Below are positions 56,446-64,000 of a DNA stretch of 64,000 nucleotides, in pieces (position 1 is the stretch's first letter; every line of letters begins with the position of its first letter). The translations under genes were made by a program, and so were the position numbers. The stretch comes from Variovorax boronicumulans NBRC 103145 (GTDB taxonomy: Bacteria; Pseudomonadota; Gammaproteobacteria; Burkholderiales; Burkholderiaceae_C). Location of the stretch: positions 1 through 64,000 of the forward strand of contig NZ_BCUS01000005.1 of assembly GCF_001591345.1 (NCBI RefSeq), given 5' to 3'. The notes under the pieces were generated by a model that worked only from the letters and a program-made list of their open reading frames with translations, did not search any database and was not told the origin of the DNA.

Positions 56446-57762
56446 ATGAACAAGCCGTTGCCAGATCTTTCCCCAACTCCTTCTTCATCGTTGATTGCAC
56501 GCCGCAGCCTCATCGCGGCCCTTGCTGCCTCTCCCATGCTTCCCGCCATGGCCCAGTTCCGGGTCGAGGTGTCGGGCGTGGGGCTGACGCAGTTGCCGAT
56601 CGCGCTCGTGCCTTTCCGGGGGCAGGACGCCTCGCCCCAGAAGATTTCCGACATCGTCCAGGCCGACCTCGAACGCAGCGGCCAGTTCCGCGGCGTCGAT
56701 GCCTCGGGCCAGGCGCTGGACGAGTCCTCGCGCCCCGACCTCGCCCTGTGGCGCCAGCGCACCGCCGATTCGCTCGTGGTGGGCAGCGTGAGCCGGTTGG
56801 GCGACGGCCGCTACGACGTGCGCTTTCGCCTGTGGGACGTCGTGAAAGACCGCGACCTCGGCGGCCAGAGCTACACCGTGCCGCAGGGTGACCTGCGCCT
56901 GGCAGCCCACCGCATCGCCGACTACGTGTACGAGAAGCTGACCGGCGAGAAGGGCATCTTCTCGACCCGCATCGCCTACGTCACCAAGGGCGGCAGCCGC
57001 TACTCGCTGTGGGTGGCCGACGCCGACGGCGAGAACGCGCAGGCGGCGCTCGCCAGCCCCGAGCCGATCATCTCGCCCTGCTGGTCGTCCAACGGCCAGC
57101 AGCTGGCGTATGTGTCCTTCGAGTCGCGCAAGCCGGTGGTCTACGTGCACAACGTGGCCAGCGGCCAGCGCCGGCTGCTCGCCAACTTCAAGGGCTCCAA
57201 CAGCGCCCCGGCCTGGGCACCCGACGGCGGCTCGCTGGCCGTCACGCTCAGCCGCGACGGCGGTTCGCAGCTGTACACCATCCCGGCCAGCGGCGGCGAA
57301 CCGCGCCGCCTGACCCAGAGTTCGAGCATCGACACCGAGCCCGTGTACTCGGCCGACGGCAGCACGATCTACTTCGTGAGCGACCGCGGCGGCGCGCCCC
57401 AGATCTACAAGATGAGCGCCGGCGGTGGCAACCCGACGCGGGTCACCTTCAGCGGCACCTACAACATTTCTCCATCTGTCAGCGGCGATGGCCGGTGGTT
57501 GGCCTACATCTCGCGGGTCGGCGGTGCGTTCAAACTCCACGTGATGGAGTTGGCCAGCGGCAATGTCGCCGCGATCACCGACACCACGGCCGACGAGAGC
57601 CCGAGCTTCGCACCCAACAGCAAGCTGATCGTCTATGCCACGCACCTGCAAGGCCGCGAGGCGCTCATGACGACCACGCTGGACGGAAAGATCAAGGCCC
57701 GCCTCGCGGGCCAGGCGGGAGACATCCGTGAACCGGACTGGGGTCCGTTTCAAAAGCAATAA
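56446..57762 (+). CDS. tolB: TolB, Tol-Pal system beta-propeller protein
   Basis: 438 aa periplasmic protein interacting with Pal during outer-membrane constriction. The leader is unusually long (about 45 residues, ARRSLIAALAASPMLPAMAQ) before the mature FRVEVSGVG; a twin arginine is present. An N-terminal alpha/beta domain is followed by a six-bladed propeller with repeats such as APAWAPDGGSLAVTLSRDG and EPVYSADGSTIYFVSDRGG. tolQRA are not adjacent. Confidence 0.95.
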   Translation: MNKPLPDLSPTPSSSLIARRSLIAALAASPMLPAMAQFRVEVSGVGLTQLPIALVPFRGQDASPQKISDIVQADLERSGQFRGVDASGQALDESSRPDLALWRQRTADSLVVGSVSRLGDGRYDVRFRLWDVVKDRDLGGQSYTVPQGDLRLAAHRIADYVYEKLTGEKGIFSTRIAYVTKGGSRYSLWVADADGENAQAALASPEPIISPCWSSNGQQLAYVSFESRKPVVYVHNVASGQRRLLANFKGSNSAPAWAPDGGSLAVTLSRDGGSQLYTIPASGGEPRRLTQSSSIDTEPVYSADGSTIYFVSDRGGAPQIYKMSAGGGNPTRVTFSGTYNISPSVSGDGRWLAYISRVGGAFKLHVMELASGNVAAITDTTADESPSFAPNSKLIVYATHLQGREALMTTTLDGKIKARLAGQAGDIREPDWGPFQKQ

Positions 57763-57798
57763 GCATTGACCAGATAAATTTACTTGAGGAGTTCGCAA

Positions 57799-58317
57799 AT
57801 GTTGAAACGTACGATCTATTCGCTCGCCATCGTGGCGCTCATCGCCGGTTGCTCGTCGGGCACCAAGCTCAACGAAACGCCGGTCACCGACCGCAGCGGC
57901 ACGGCCGGCGGCCAGCAAGGCGGCGCAACCGCCGTGGCCCCGGTGACCATCGACCCGAACGCCAACACGGCGCAAGGTCCGGTCGGCGTGGCACGCATCG
58001 TGTACTTCGACTACGACAGCTACACGGTCAAGCCCGAGTTCCAGTCGGTGATCGACGGCCACGCGCGCTTCCTCAAGGGCGCCACGCAACGTCGCATCTC
58101 GATCGAAGGTCACACCGACGAGCGCGGCGGCCGCGAGTACAACCTGGCCCTCGGCCAGAAGCGTTCCGAAGCCGTGCGCCGTGCGCTCACGCTGCTGGGC
58201 GTGAACGACAGCCAGATCGAAGCCGTGAGCTTCGGCAAGGAAAAGCCCGCGGCCCAAGGCTCGGGTGAAGAAGTGTGGGCGCAGAACCGCCGCGCTGAAA
58301 TCCGCTACACCCGGTGA
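57799..58317 (+). CDS. pal: Pal, peptidoglycan-associated outer-membrane lipoprotein
   Basis: 172 aa. Lipobox LIAGC places the lipidated Cys at residue 18. The OmpA-like domain (about 65-172) has RISIEGHTDERGGREYNLALG, cited to EGHTDERGGREYN, and NRRAEIRY. Links the outer membrane to peptidoglycan and to TolB. GAGGAG precedes the ATG. Overlaps the next start. Confidence 0.96.
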   Translation: MLKRTIYSLAIVALIAGCSSGTKLNETPVTDRSGTAGGQQGGATAVAPVTIDPNANTAQGPVGVARIVYFDYDSYTVKPEFQSVIDGHARFLKGATQRRISIEGHTDERGGREYNLALGQKRSEAVRRALTLLGVNDSQIEAVSFGKEKPAAQGSGEEVWAQNRRAEIRYTR

Positions 58318-59069
58318 TGCAGCCACGTGCCCTGTGGCGAGGCGCGGCCCTCGCCGCCGCCTTGTTCTGCGCGTCGGCCGGCTCGCAGGCGGCGCTGTTC
58401 GAGGACGACGAGGCGCGCCGCGCCATCCTCGACCTGCGCCAGCGCGTCGAAGCCATGCGCCAGCAGACCGACCAGCGCCTGGCCGACGAGAACGGCCAGC
58501 TGCGCCGCAGCCTGCTCGACCTGCAAAGCCAGATCGAGCAGATGCGCGGCGAGCTGGCACGCATGACCGGCCAGAACGAGCAGCTCACGCGCACGCTGAG
58601 CGAAATGCAGTCGCGCCAGACCACGATCGACGACAAGCTCAAGCAGAACGAGCCTTCCAAGGTCTCGATCGACGGCCGCGAGTTCAACGCCGATCCGAAG
58701 GAAAAGGCCGACTTCGAAGCCGCCCTGGGCGTCTTCCGCTCGGGCCAGTTCGCGCAGGCCCAGACCGCCTTCGCCGAGTTCGTGAAGCGCTACCCGCAAA
58801 GCGGCTACAACGCGTCCGCGCTGTTCTGGCTCGGCAATGCGCAGTACGCCACGCGCAACTACAACGAAGCCATCGCCAATTTCCGCTCGATGCTCTCGCT
58901 CGCGCCCGACCACGCCAAGGCGCCCGAAGCCGTGCTGTCGATCGCGAACTGCCAGATCGAACTGAAGGACACGCGCGCCGCACGCCGCACGCTGGAAGAC
59001 CTGACCAAGGCCTACCCGCAATCGGAAGCCGCACAGGCTGGCCGCGAGCGCCTGTCGCGCCTGCGTTGA
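58317..59069 (+). CDS. cpoB: CpoB (YbgF), cell-division coordinator of the Tol-Pal system
   Basis: 250 aa. Signal peptide (about 1-26), a coiled-coil region rich in Gln/Leu (about 35-105) that makes trimers, and a C-terminal set of tetratricopeptide repeats (DFEAALGVFRSGQFAQAQTAF, cited to ALGVFRSGQFAQAQTAF, and ALFWLGNAQYATRNYNEAI). Coordinates outer-membrane constriction with peptidoglycan synthesis. ATG overlaps the pal stop (TGATG); a GTG one codon earlier is also possible. Confidence 0.92.
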   Translation: MQPRALWRGAALAAALFCASAGSQAALFEDDEARRAILDLRQRVEAMRQQTDQRLADENGQLRRSLLDLQSQIEQMRGELARMTGQNEQLTRTLSEMQSRQTTIDDKLKQNEPSKVSIDGREFNADPKEKADFEAALGVFRSGQFAQAQTAFAEFVKRYPQSGYNASALFWLGNAQYATRNYNEAIANFRSMLSLAPDHAKAPEAVLSIANCQIELKDTRAARRTLEDLTKAYPQSEAAQAGRERLSRLR

Positions 59070-59113
59070 CGCAATGACCGTTTCGGCGGAGTGTTCCGCT
59101 TGAGAGTGCTTCG

Positions 59114-59968
59114 ATGACGCCTTCGGCTGAAGAAGCCTCGTCCCTCCCCATGGCCGCCGCGGATGTCCTCACCGACACCGCGGCGCCTGACTTTGCGCGC
59201 CGCTTCGGCGGCCTCGAGCGCCTGTACGGCGTGGCCGGTGCCGCGCGCATCCGCCACGCGCATGTGCTGGTCGTCGGCATCGGCGGTGTGGGCTCGTGGG
59301 CGGTGGAGGCATTGGCGCGCAGCGGGGTGGGGCGCCTGACGCTCATCGACCTCGACCATGTGTCGGAGTCGAACATCAACCGCCAGATCCACGCGCTCGA
59401 CTCGACCGTCGGGCAGGCCAAGGTCGAGGCCATGCGCGAGCGCATCGCGCAGATCAACCCCGACTGCCAGGTGCTCGCCATCGACGAGTTCGTCGAGCCC
59501 GACAACTGGGCGTCGCTGCTCGAGACCGCACAGGCCGCCCACGGGCCGGTGCACGCGGTCATCGATGCCTGCGACCAGGTGAAGGCCAAGCTCGCCATGG
59601 CCGCCTGGGCACGCACGGTGTCGCGCAGCACCGCGTTCATCACGGTCGGTGCGGCGGGCGGCAAGCGGCAGGCGCACAAGGTCGACATCGACGACCTGTC
59701 GCTCGTCACCCACGACCCGTTGCTGGCCCAGCTTCGCCAGCGGCTGCGCAAGCTGCACGGCGCGCCGCGCGAAGGCCGCAAGATCGGCCTGGCCTGCGTG
59801 TTCAGCCGCGAGAGCGTGGCACCGCCCGATGCGTCCTGCCAGATCGATGCGGGCGACGGTTCGCTCAACTGCCACGGCTACGGATCGGTGGTCAGCGTGA
59901 CCGCCACCTTCGGTCAATGTGCGGCAGGGTGGGTGCTCGACGAAATTGCGAGAAACACCACGCTATAA
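59114..59968 (+). CDS. tcdA: TcdA, tRNA threonylcarbamoyladenosine dehydratase
   Basis: 284 aa ThiF/E1-like enzyme forming the cyclic ct6A at position 37 of ANN-reading tRNAs. ATP site VVGIGGVGSWAVEALARSGVG, cited to GIGGVGSWAVEALARSG, and LIDLDHVSESNINRQIHAL are diagnostic. VIDACDQVKAKLAM follows. In E. coli it works with a cysteine desulfurase system. It is next to tRNA-Lys (TTT), itself an ANN reader (AAA/AAG). Confidence 0.93.
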   Translation: MTPSAEEASSLPMAAADVLTDTAAPDFARRFGGLERLYGVAGAARIRHAHVLVVGIGGVGSWAVEALARSGVGRLTLIDLDHVSESNINRQIHALDSTVGQAKVEAMRERIAQINPDCQVLAIDEFVEPDNWASLLETAQAAHGPVHAVIDACDQVKAKLAMAAWARTVSRSTAFITVGAAGGKRQAHKVDIDDLSLVTHDPLLAQLRQRLRKLHGAPREGRKIGLACVFSRESVAPPDASCQIDAGDGSLNCHGYGSVVSVTATFGQCAAGWVLDEIARNTTL

Positions 59969-60019
59969 TCCAAGGCTTTGCTGGATTCAACGTCGGCAAG
60001 AAGCAAGAAAAATGGTTCC

Positions 60020-60095
60020 GGGACGTTAGCTCAGTTGGTAGAGCAGCGGACTTTTAATCCGTTGGTCACTGGTTCGAATCCAGTACGTCCTACCA
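60020..60095 (+). tRNA. tRNA-Lys (anticodon TTT)
   Basis: 76 bases with encoded CCA. Acceptor GGGACGT pairs with ACGTCCT (first pair G-U), D-arm GCTC..GAGC, anticodon loop CTTTTAA with TTT at 60053-60055, T-arm ACTGG-TTCGAAT-CCAGT, discriminator A. All arms fold as expected. It is followed 20 bases later by a terminator. Confidence 0.97.
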
Positions 60096-60114
60096 CCGAG
60101 CCATGCGAAACATG

Positions 60115-60146
60115 AAAAGCCAGCTGTCACCCGACAGCTGGCTTTT
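60115..60146 (+). terminator. Rho-independent terminator after tRNA-Lys
   Basis: AAAAGCCAGCTGTC and GACAGCTGGCTTTT form a 14-bp stem with a four-base loop, followed by two more T. The run of A on the opposite side makes it usable in both directions, serving the minus-strand DJ-1 gene as well. Confidence 0.9.
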
Positions 60147-60172
60147 TTCTTGGGTTCGACGCCAGGACCGCG

Positions 60173-61030
60173 TCAGGACGCCGGTTGTTGCCTGAGCCGC
60201 TTGAGCAGTTCGCGCCCCACACCGAGCGCCGATGCCGGGTTCTGCCCGGTGATGAGTTCGCGGTCCATCACCACGTTCGGAGTGAACGGCGCCTGGTTGC
60301 TGCTGTAGGCGCCGCCGGCCTGCTGCAGCGCGGTCTGCGGATAGAACTTCATCGTGCCGCCCTGCAGCGCCGCCTTGGCAAGCTCCTCTTCCTGGTTGCT
60401 GATCACGGTCATGCGGTAGCCGGCGTAGATCCAGTCGGGGCGTTGCTCGACCGTGCCGCCCGCCGCGAGCCGGTTGGTGAAGCCCTGTGCATCGGGCAAG
60501 GTCGAGAGCAGTGCGATCGGGCCGTGGCACACGAGGGCCGTGGTCTTGTGGCGCGCATGAAAGTCCGCGAGCAGCCGGCCCAGCGCGGGGCTGGTCAGCA
60601 GGTCCTGCATGGGCGCATGGCCGCCCGGCACATAGACGGCGTCGAAGCGGGCGTAGCCGATCTGCGCCACGCGCGACAGGCTGATCACCGGCGAGTCCTT
60701 GCGCGAGGTGAGCTTCAATTTGTCGAGCAGCGCCTTGTGCTGTTTGAGGGCGGCTTCGTCGCCATCGAAATACATCTTGTCGACCGACGATGCGTCCACG
60801 GTGGGCGCGTTGCCCAGCGGCGTGGCGAAGGTCAGCTGGTGGCCGGCGTCGAGCAGCAGCTTCACCGGCTGCATCAGTTCGTTCAGATAGAAGCCGGTGG
60901 CGAAGACCTTGCCGTCCTTCAGGTCGAGGTGGTCGGCATCCGAGAGCACGACCAGCACGTTGGCAGCCTGCGCGCCGAGAGCGGCCAGGCCGAGGGTCGC
61001 GACGGCGGCGAGTTTGTGAAGAGCGTTCAT
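60173..61030 (-). CDS. Exported DJ-1/PfpI-family (type 1 glutamine amidotransferase-like) protein
   Basis: 285 aa with a signal peptide (MNALHKLAAVATLGLAALGAQA). The nucleophile motif VCHGPIALL has the reactive cysteine, and FDAVYVPGGHAPMQDLL the upstream Glu/Gly region; DWIYAGYRMTVISNQEEELA follows. The family includes glyoxalase-type Hsp31 proteins and peptidases. It starts 14 bases after a paralogue at 61045, with which it forms an operon. Confidence 0.8.
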   Translation of the reverse strand: MNALHKLAAVATLGLAALGAQAANVLVVLSDADHLDLKDGKVFATGFYLNELMQPVKLLLDAGHQLTFATPLGNAPTVDASSVDKMYFDGDEAALKQHKALLDKLKLTSRKDSPVISLSRVAQIGYARFDAVYVPGGHAPMQDLLTSPALGRLLADFHARHKTTALVCHGPIALLSTLPDAQGFTNRLAAGGTVEQRPDWIYAGYRMTVISNQEEELAKAALQGGTMKFYPQTALQQAGGAYSSNQAPFTPNVVMDRELITGQNPASALGVGRELLKRLRQQPAS

Positions 61031-61044
61031 GGACGTCTTTCCTT

Positions 61045-61752
61045 TCAGTTCTGGCGCAGCAGCAGCTCGCGCATCGCCGCGCCGACACCCGCGGCCGACT
61101 GCGGGTTCTGCCCCGTGACGAGCCGGCCGTCGACCACGACCTGCGCCGTCCAGTCGGGCGCCGGATGGTGGTGCGCGCCGCGTTGCACGAGCGTGGTGGC
61201 GAGCAGGAAGGGCACGGTCTGCGCGAGGCCGACGGCGCGTTCTTCGTCGTCGGTGAAGGCGCTGAGGTTCTTGCCCGCGACCAGGTAGGCGCCGTTGCCC
61301 AGCGTCACGTTGACCAGCGCCGCGGGGCCGTGGCACACCGCGCCCACCACGCCGCCCGCTTTGTAGACCTCGCGGGTCACGCGCGCCGCGTCGGGGCTCG
61401 TCGGAAAGTCCCACATCGCGCCGTGTCCGCCGGCAAAGAAGATCGCGCTGTACTTCGAGACGTCGACATCGCCCAGGCGCTGCGTGTGGCGCAGGGCCTC
61501 GCGAAAGCCGCTGTCGTTCCAGTAGCGCGCATTGACCGCATCGCCGAGGTCCAGGCCATCGACCGGCGGTTCGCCGCCCTGGATGGACGCGAGTTCGAAT
61601 GCAATGCCGGCCGCCTCGAGCTCGGCCAGCGGGTGGGTCAGTTCGCCGAGGTAGAAGCCCGTCGGCTCACCGCCGGTGGCGCCCTTGGTGCCATGGCTGG
61701 TGAGCACCATCAGGACGGGGCGGATCGACGGGGCGGTGGTGGTGGAAGTCAT
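61045..61752 (-). CDS. DJ-1/PfpI-family protein (Hsp31-like)
   Basis: 235 aa, no signal peptide, so cytoplasmic. AIFFAGGHGAMWDFPTSPD and VCHGPAALVNVTLGNGAYLV (reactive Cys in VCHGP) match Hsp31/glyoxalase III-type proteins that detoxify methylglyoxal or act as chaperones. It shares GFYLNEL-like GFYLGELTHPL and VTGQNPQSAAGVG with the exported copy downstream. A LysR gene is divergent, so it probably controls the pair. Confidence 0.82.
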   Translation of the reverse strand: MTSTTTAPSIRPVLMVLTSHGTKGATGGEPTGFYLGELTHPLAELEAAGIAFELASIQGGEPPVDGLDLGDAVNARYWNDSGFREALRHTQRLGDVDVSKYSAIFFAGGHGAMWDFPTSPDAARVTREVYKAGGVVGAVCHGPAALVNVTLGNGAYLVAGKNLSAFTDDEERAVGLAQTVPFLLATTLVQRGAHHHPAPDWTAQVVVDGRLVTGQNPQSAAGVGAAMRELLLRQN

Positions 61753-61874
61753 CTGTAGCTCCTGGAGAAAAGGTGAAGAGGCAGGGCCCTGCGGCCCTCG
61801 AGATCGAATGTATTGATTGCCTCTTCGGCGATAAACTGGCCAATCGGGAAAACATTTGTTCTTCAGGAGACAAG

Positions 61875-62777
61875 ATGAGCCGCCGATTCGATCACCTCGG
61901 GGATGTGGAAACCTTCGTCACCGTGGTCGAGAAGGGCTCGATGACGGCCGGTGCCGTGGCGCTGGCGACGACGCCCTCGGTGCTCAGCCGCGCGATCACG
62001 CGCCTGGAGGCGCGGCTGGGCGTGCAGCTGCTGCGCCGCACGACGCGGCGCCTGAGCCTCACCGAGCACGGGCGGCTGTACCTGGAGCAGTCGCGTGCGG
62101 CCTTCGCGCTCATCGACGATGCCGAGCGCGCGATGCAGGGGCAGGGCGACGAGCTGACGGGCAGCGTGCGCCTGAGCGTGCCCACCACCTACGCCCATCA
62201 CCGGCTGCCGGCGCTGTTGCAGCCTTTCTGCACCCTCCACCCGCAGGTGCGCGTCGAGCTGAACATCACCAACCGCAACGTCGACCTCGTGGCCGAGGGC
62301 TACGACCTCGCGATCCGCATGGGTCCGCTGCCCGACAGCGGCCTGGTCGGGCGCAAGCTCGAGGACGCGCCGATGTGCCTGCTGGCCGCGCCGGACTACA
62401 TCGCGCGCGCAGGCATGCCGGCGCGCATCGGCGACCTCGCGCAGCACGCTTGCCTGCCTTTCGTGATGCCCAGCACCGGCCGCGTGGCGCCGTGGATTCT
62501 TCAGGAGGACGGGCGCGACGTGGACTGGACGCCGCACGGCAGCCTCCAGGTGTCGGACGATGTGCTGGGCGTGGTTGCGCTCGCGCTGAGCGGGCTCGGG
62601 ATCTGCCAGACCTACGACTTCATCGCGCGCCCGCTGTTCGCGCAGGGCCGCGCGGTGGAGGTGCTGGCGCCGGCATGTGGACGCTCGCGGCCCGTGTCGG
62701 TGATCTATGCGCCGCACCGGCGGCTGTCGTCTGCCTCGCGCGCCCTGATCGATGCGTTGGCCGGCGCGCCGGCCTGA
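61875..62777 (+). CDS. LysR-family regulator, divergent from the DJ-1 pair
   Basis: 300 aa. N-terminal helix-turn-helix (about 1-65; GAVALATTPSVLSRAITRLE, RLGVQLLRRTTRRLSLTEHG) and a C-terminal effector domain. CAGGAGACAAG precedes the ATG. It is of the same subgroup as the regulator at 28327. The 122-base gap to the DJ-1 genes contains GATTG...CAATC (around 61813-61844), a possible binding dyad. Inducer unknown. Confidence 0.87.
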   Translation: MSRRFDHLGDVETFVTVVEKGSMTAGAVALATTPSVLSRAITRLEARLGVQLLRRTTRRLSLTEHGRLYLEQSRAAFALIDDAERAMQGQGDELTGSVRLSVPTTYAHHRLPALLQPFCTLHPQVRVELNITNRNVDLVAEGYDLAIRMGPLPDSGLVGRKLEDAPMCLLAAPDYIARAGMPARIGDLAQHACLPFVMPSTGRVAPWILQEDGRDVDWTPHGSLQVSDDVLGVVALALSGLGICQTYDFIARPLFAQGRAVEVLAPACGRSRPVSVIYAPHRRLSSASRALIDALAGAPA

Positions 62778-62792
62778 CGCGGTGCGCGGGGC

Positions 62793-63857
62793 TCAGCGGT
62801 CGAACGCGGCCTGCAGCTCGGCCTTGCTCGTGACGCCGCGTTGTAGCTGGAGCATGAGCAGCAGGCGTGCCTTTTGCGGGCTCAGGTCGCCCGCCATCAC
62901 GGCGCCGGCCTCGTCGCTGGTCTTGCCGCCGCCCACGAAGCCGTAGACCGGGCGCGTGCGGCCGTTGTGCACGCGCGTGGAGACGACCACCGGCACGCCC
63001 TTGGACAGCGCGTACTTGAGCGCCTCGAACATCGAGACGTTCATGTTGCCCATGCCCACCGCCTGCACCACGATGCCCTTGGCACCCTGGTCGACGGCGT
63101 AGCGCATCAGCGAGCCGTCGGCGCCGCCGAACATGGCGACGATTTCCACGCGCGGCATCTCGGCGCTGCCGATGTCGATGTGCTGGCGGCGCAGCGGCGC
63201 GCGGGTGAAGACGACCTTGTCATCCCACACCTCGCCCAGGAAACCGAAGTCGCCCGAATTGAAGGTCTCGACGTTGGCGGTGTGCGTCTTGGTGACGTTG
63301 CGCGCCGCGTTGATCTGGTTGTTCATCGCCAGCATCACGCCCTTGCCGCGCGCCTCGGGCGTGGTGGCGATGCGGATGGCGTTGAGCAGGTTGCGCGGGC
63401 CGTCGAAGTCGGGCGACGAGGCATTGCGCTGCGCGCCGATCAGGATCACCGGCTTGTCGGACTTGACGGTCAGGTCCAGCCAGTAGGCCGTTTCTTCCAT
63501 GGTGTCGGTGCCGTGCGCGATGACCACGCCGGCCACCTCGGGGCGCGCGAGCGCGTCGTCGACGGCCTTGGTCAGGCGCGTCCACCATTTCGCCTCGATG
63601 TAGTTGGACGACATGGCCGAGAAGTTGTTGACCTCGATGGTCGCGTACTTGCCGGCGTCGGGCACCGTCTGCATCAGGTCGTCGCCCGAGATCGCGGGCA
63701 CCACGCCCTTGGTGACAGGGTCGACCTTCATCGCGATGGTGCCGCCCGTGGCGATGAACTGCACGACGGGTCGGGTCTGCGCCTGTGCCTGCGCCGACGT
63801 GGCCACGGCTGCCAGGCCGATCGTCGCAAGTGCGAGTGTCCTCTTCAGAGTCTTCAT
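62793..63857 (-). CDS. ansB: Type II (periplasmic) L-asparaginase
   Basis: 354 aa with a signal peptide (MKTLKRTLALATIGLAAVATSAQA, given here in part). Hydrolyses asparagine to aspartate and ammonia in the periplasm. FIATGGTIAMKVDP has catalytic Thr40, and VVIAHGTDTMEETAYWLDLT (cited to HGTDTMEETAYWLDLT) the second catalytic Thr-Asp-Lys set. The ATG is chosen for the signal peptide over an upstream extension in the open frame. Confidence 0.93.
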   Translation of the reverse strand: MKTLKRTLALATIGLAAVATSAQAQAQTRPVVQFIATGGTIAMKVDPVTKGVVPAISGDDLMQTVPDAGKYATIEVNNFSAMSSNYIEAKWWTRLTKAVDDALARPEVAGVVIAHGTDTMEETAYWLDLTVKSDKPVILIGAQRNASSPDFDGPRNLLNAIRIATTPEARGKGVMLAMNNQINAARNVTKTHTANVETFNSGDFGFLGEVWDDKVVFTRAPLRRQHIDIGSAEMPRVEIVAMFGGADGSLMRYAVDQGAKGIVVQAVGMGNMNVSMFEALKYALSKGVPVVVSTRVHNGRTRPVYGFVGGGKTSDEAGAVMAGDLSPQKARLLLMLQLQRGVTSKAELQAAFDR

Positions 63858-64000
63858 GGGTTTCCTTGGCGGTGTGAGGGTGCGCGCCGATGCTACGCGA
63901 CGGCTGCGCCACACCGTGGACGCCAAGGAAGATGTGCCCCGTCGGGCACGCAGGCAGGGCTACGCCGGGGCGTGCCAGTCTTGCGTGGTCTGCGGCGAGA
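63858..64000. other. End of window, no supported gene
   Basis: 143 bases upstream of ansB, presumably holding its promoter. On the minus strand a frame entering from beyond the window runs to a TAG at 63960-63962 and could be the last twelve codons of another gene (ending ...TQDWHAPA), but this is too short to support. Confidence 0.3.

Overview
The window is GC-rich, densely coded chromosomal DNA from a betaproteobacterium, most likely Variovorax or a close Comamonadaceae relative. The assignment rests on gene content and order (mnmC-yggX; purD-hemF-nadD-rsfS-rlmH-maf-rng; tolB-pal-cpoB), on codon and GC character, and on the style of the intergenic repeats; no rRNA is present to confirm it. 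One tRNA (Lys, TTT) is present. No CRISPR array, prophage or insertion sequence was seen.

Layout. 1-1239: mnmC (cut by the window edge) and yggX on the minus strand. 1377-11457: a sulfur-scavenging block: a periplasmic sulfate-binding protein, ssuE, three ssuA-like binding proteins, ssuD, ssuC, ssuB, an O-acetylhomoserine sulfhydrylase-like gene, a nitroreductase and a 71-residue molybdopterin-binding protein, closed by a terminator. 11551-11761: a large imperfect inverted repeat. 11890-16516: the highlight, a five-gene operon of rhodanese, serine acetyltransferase, XRE regulator, Family 2A encapsulin shell protein and a cysteine desulfurase carrying about 225 residues of disordered N-terminal sequence, i.e. 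a sulfur nanocompartment and its cargo. 16523-20316: an alpha/beta hydrolase, an FAD monooxygenase/halogenase-family protein and a HipA-like kinase (YjjJ) with two operator-like repeats. 20400-24319: a minus-strand operon with a fourth SsuA-like protein, a sarcosine/N-methyltryptophan oxidase-like enzyme, a ketopantoate reductase-family protein and an Asp/Glu racemase-superfamily protein. 24547-29241: a polar amino-acid ABC transporter without its ATPase, two flavodoxin-fold reductases and a LysR regulator.

29390-35052: 1-Cys peroxiredoxin, a small serine hydrolase, a second sulfate-binding protein, cysT, cysW, cysA and dsbB in one tight operon, ended by an 18-bp-stem terminator. 35255-39775: macA-macB-outer-membrane channel export system. 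39889-43309 (minus): glycosyltransferase, acyltransferase, chorismatase and UbiE-like methyltransferase, a possible quinone or aryl-lipid set. 43428-50380: core genes yebC, purD, hemF, nadD, rsfS, rlmH, maf and rng, many with overlapping stop/start codons. 50414-54491: MFS transporter, BKACE enzyme and short-chain dehydrogenase with a divergent GntR regulator around an 18-bp palindrome. 54498-60095: msbA, tolB-pal-cpoB, tcdA and tRNA-Lys. 60173-63857: two DJ-1/PfpI-family proteins with a divergent LysR regulator, then a type II L-asparaginase.

Together the genes suggest a soil or plant-associated bacterium that invests heavily in sulfur: it takes up sulfate and a range of sulfonates, desulfonates them, fixes the sulfur into cysteine and homocysteine, and can park sulfur released from cysteine inside an encapsulin shell. 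The window contains no CysB- or Cbl/SsuR-type master regulator, so control must come mainly from elsewhere; several dyads in front of sulfur genes are candidate sites for such a regulator.
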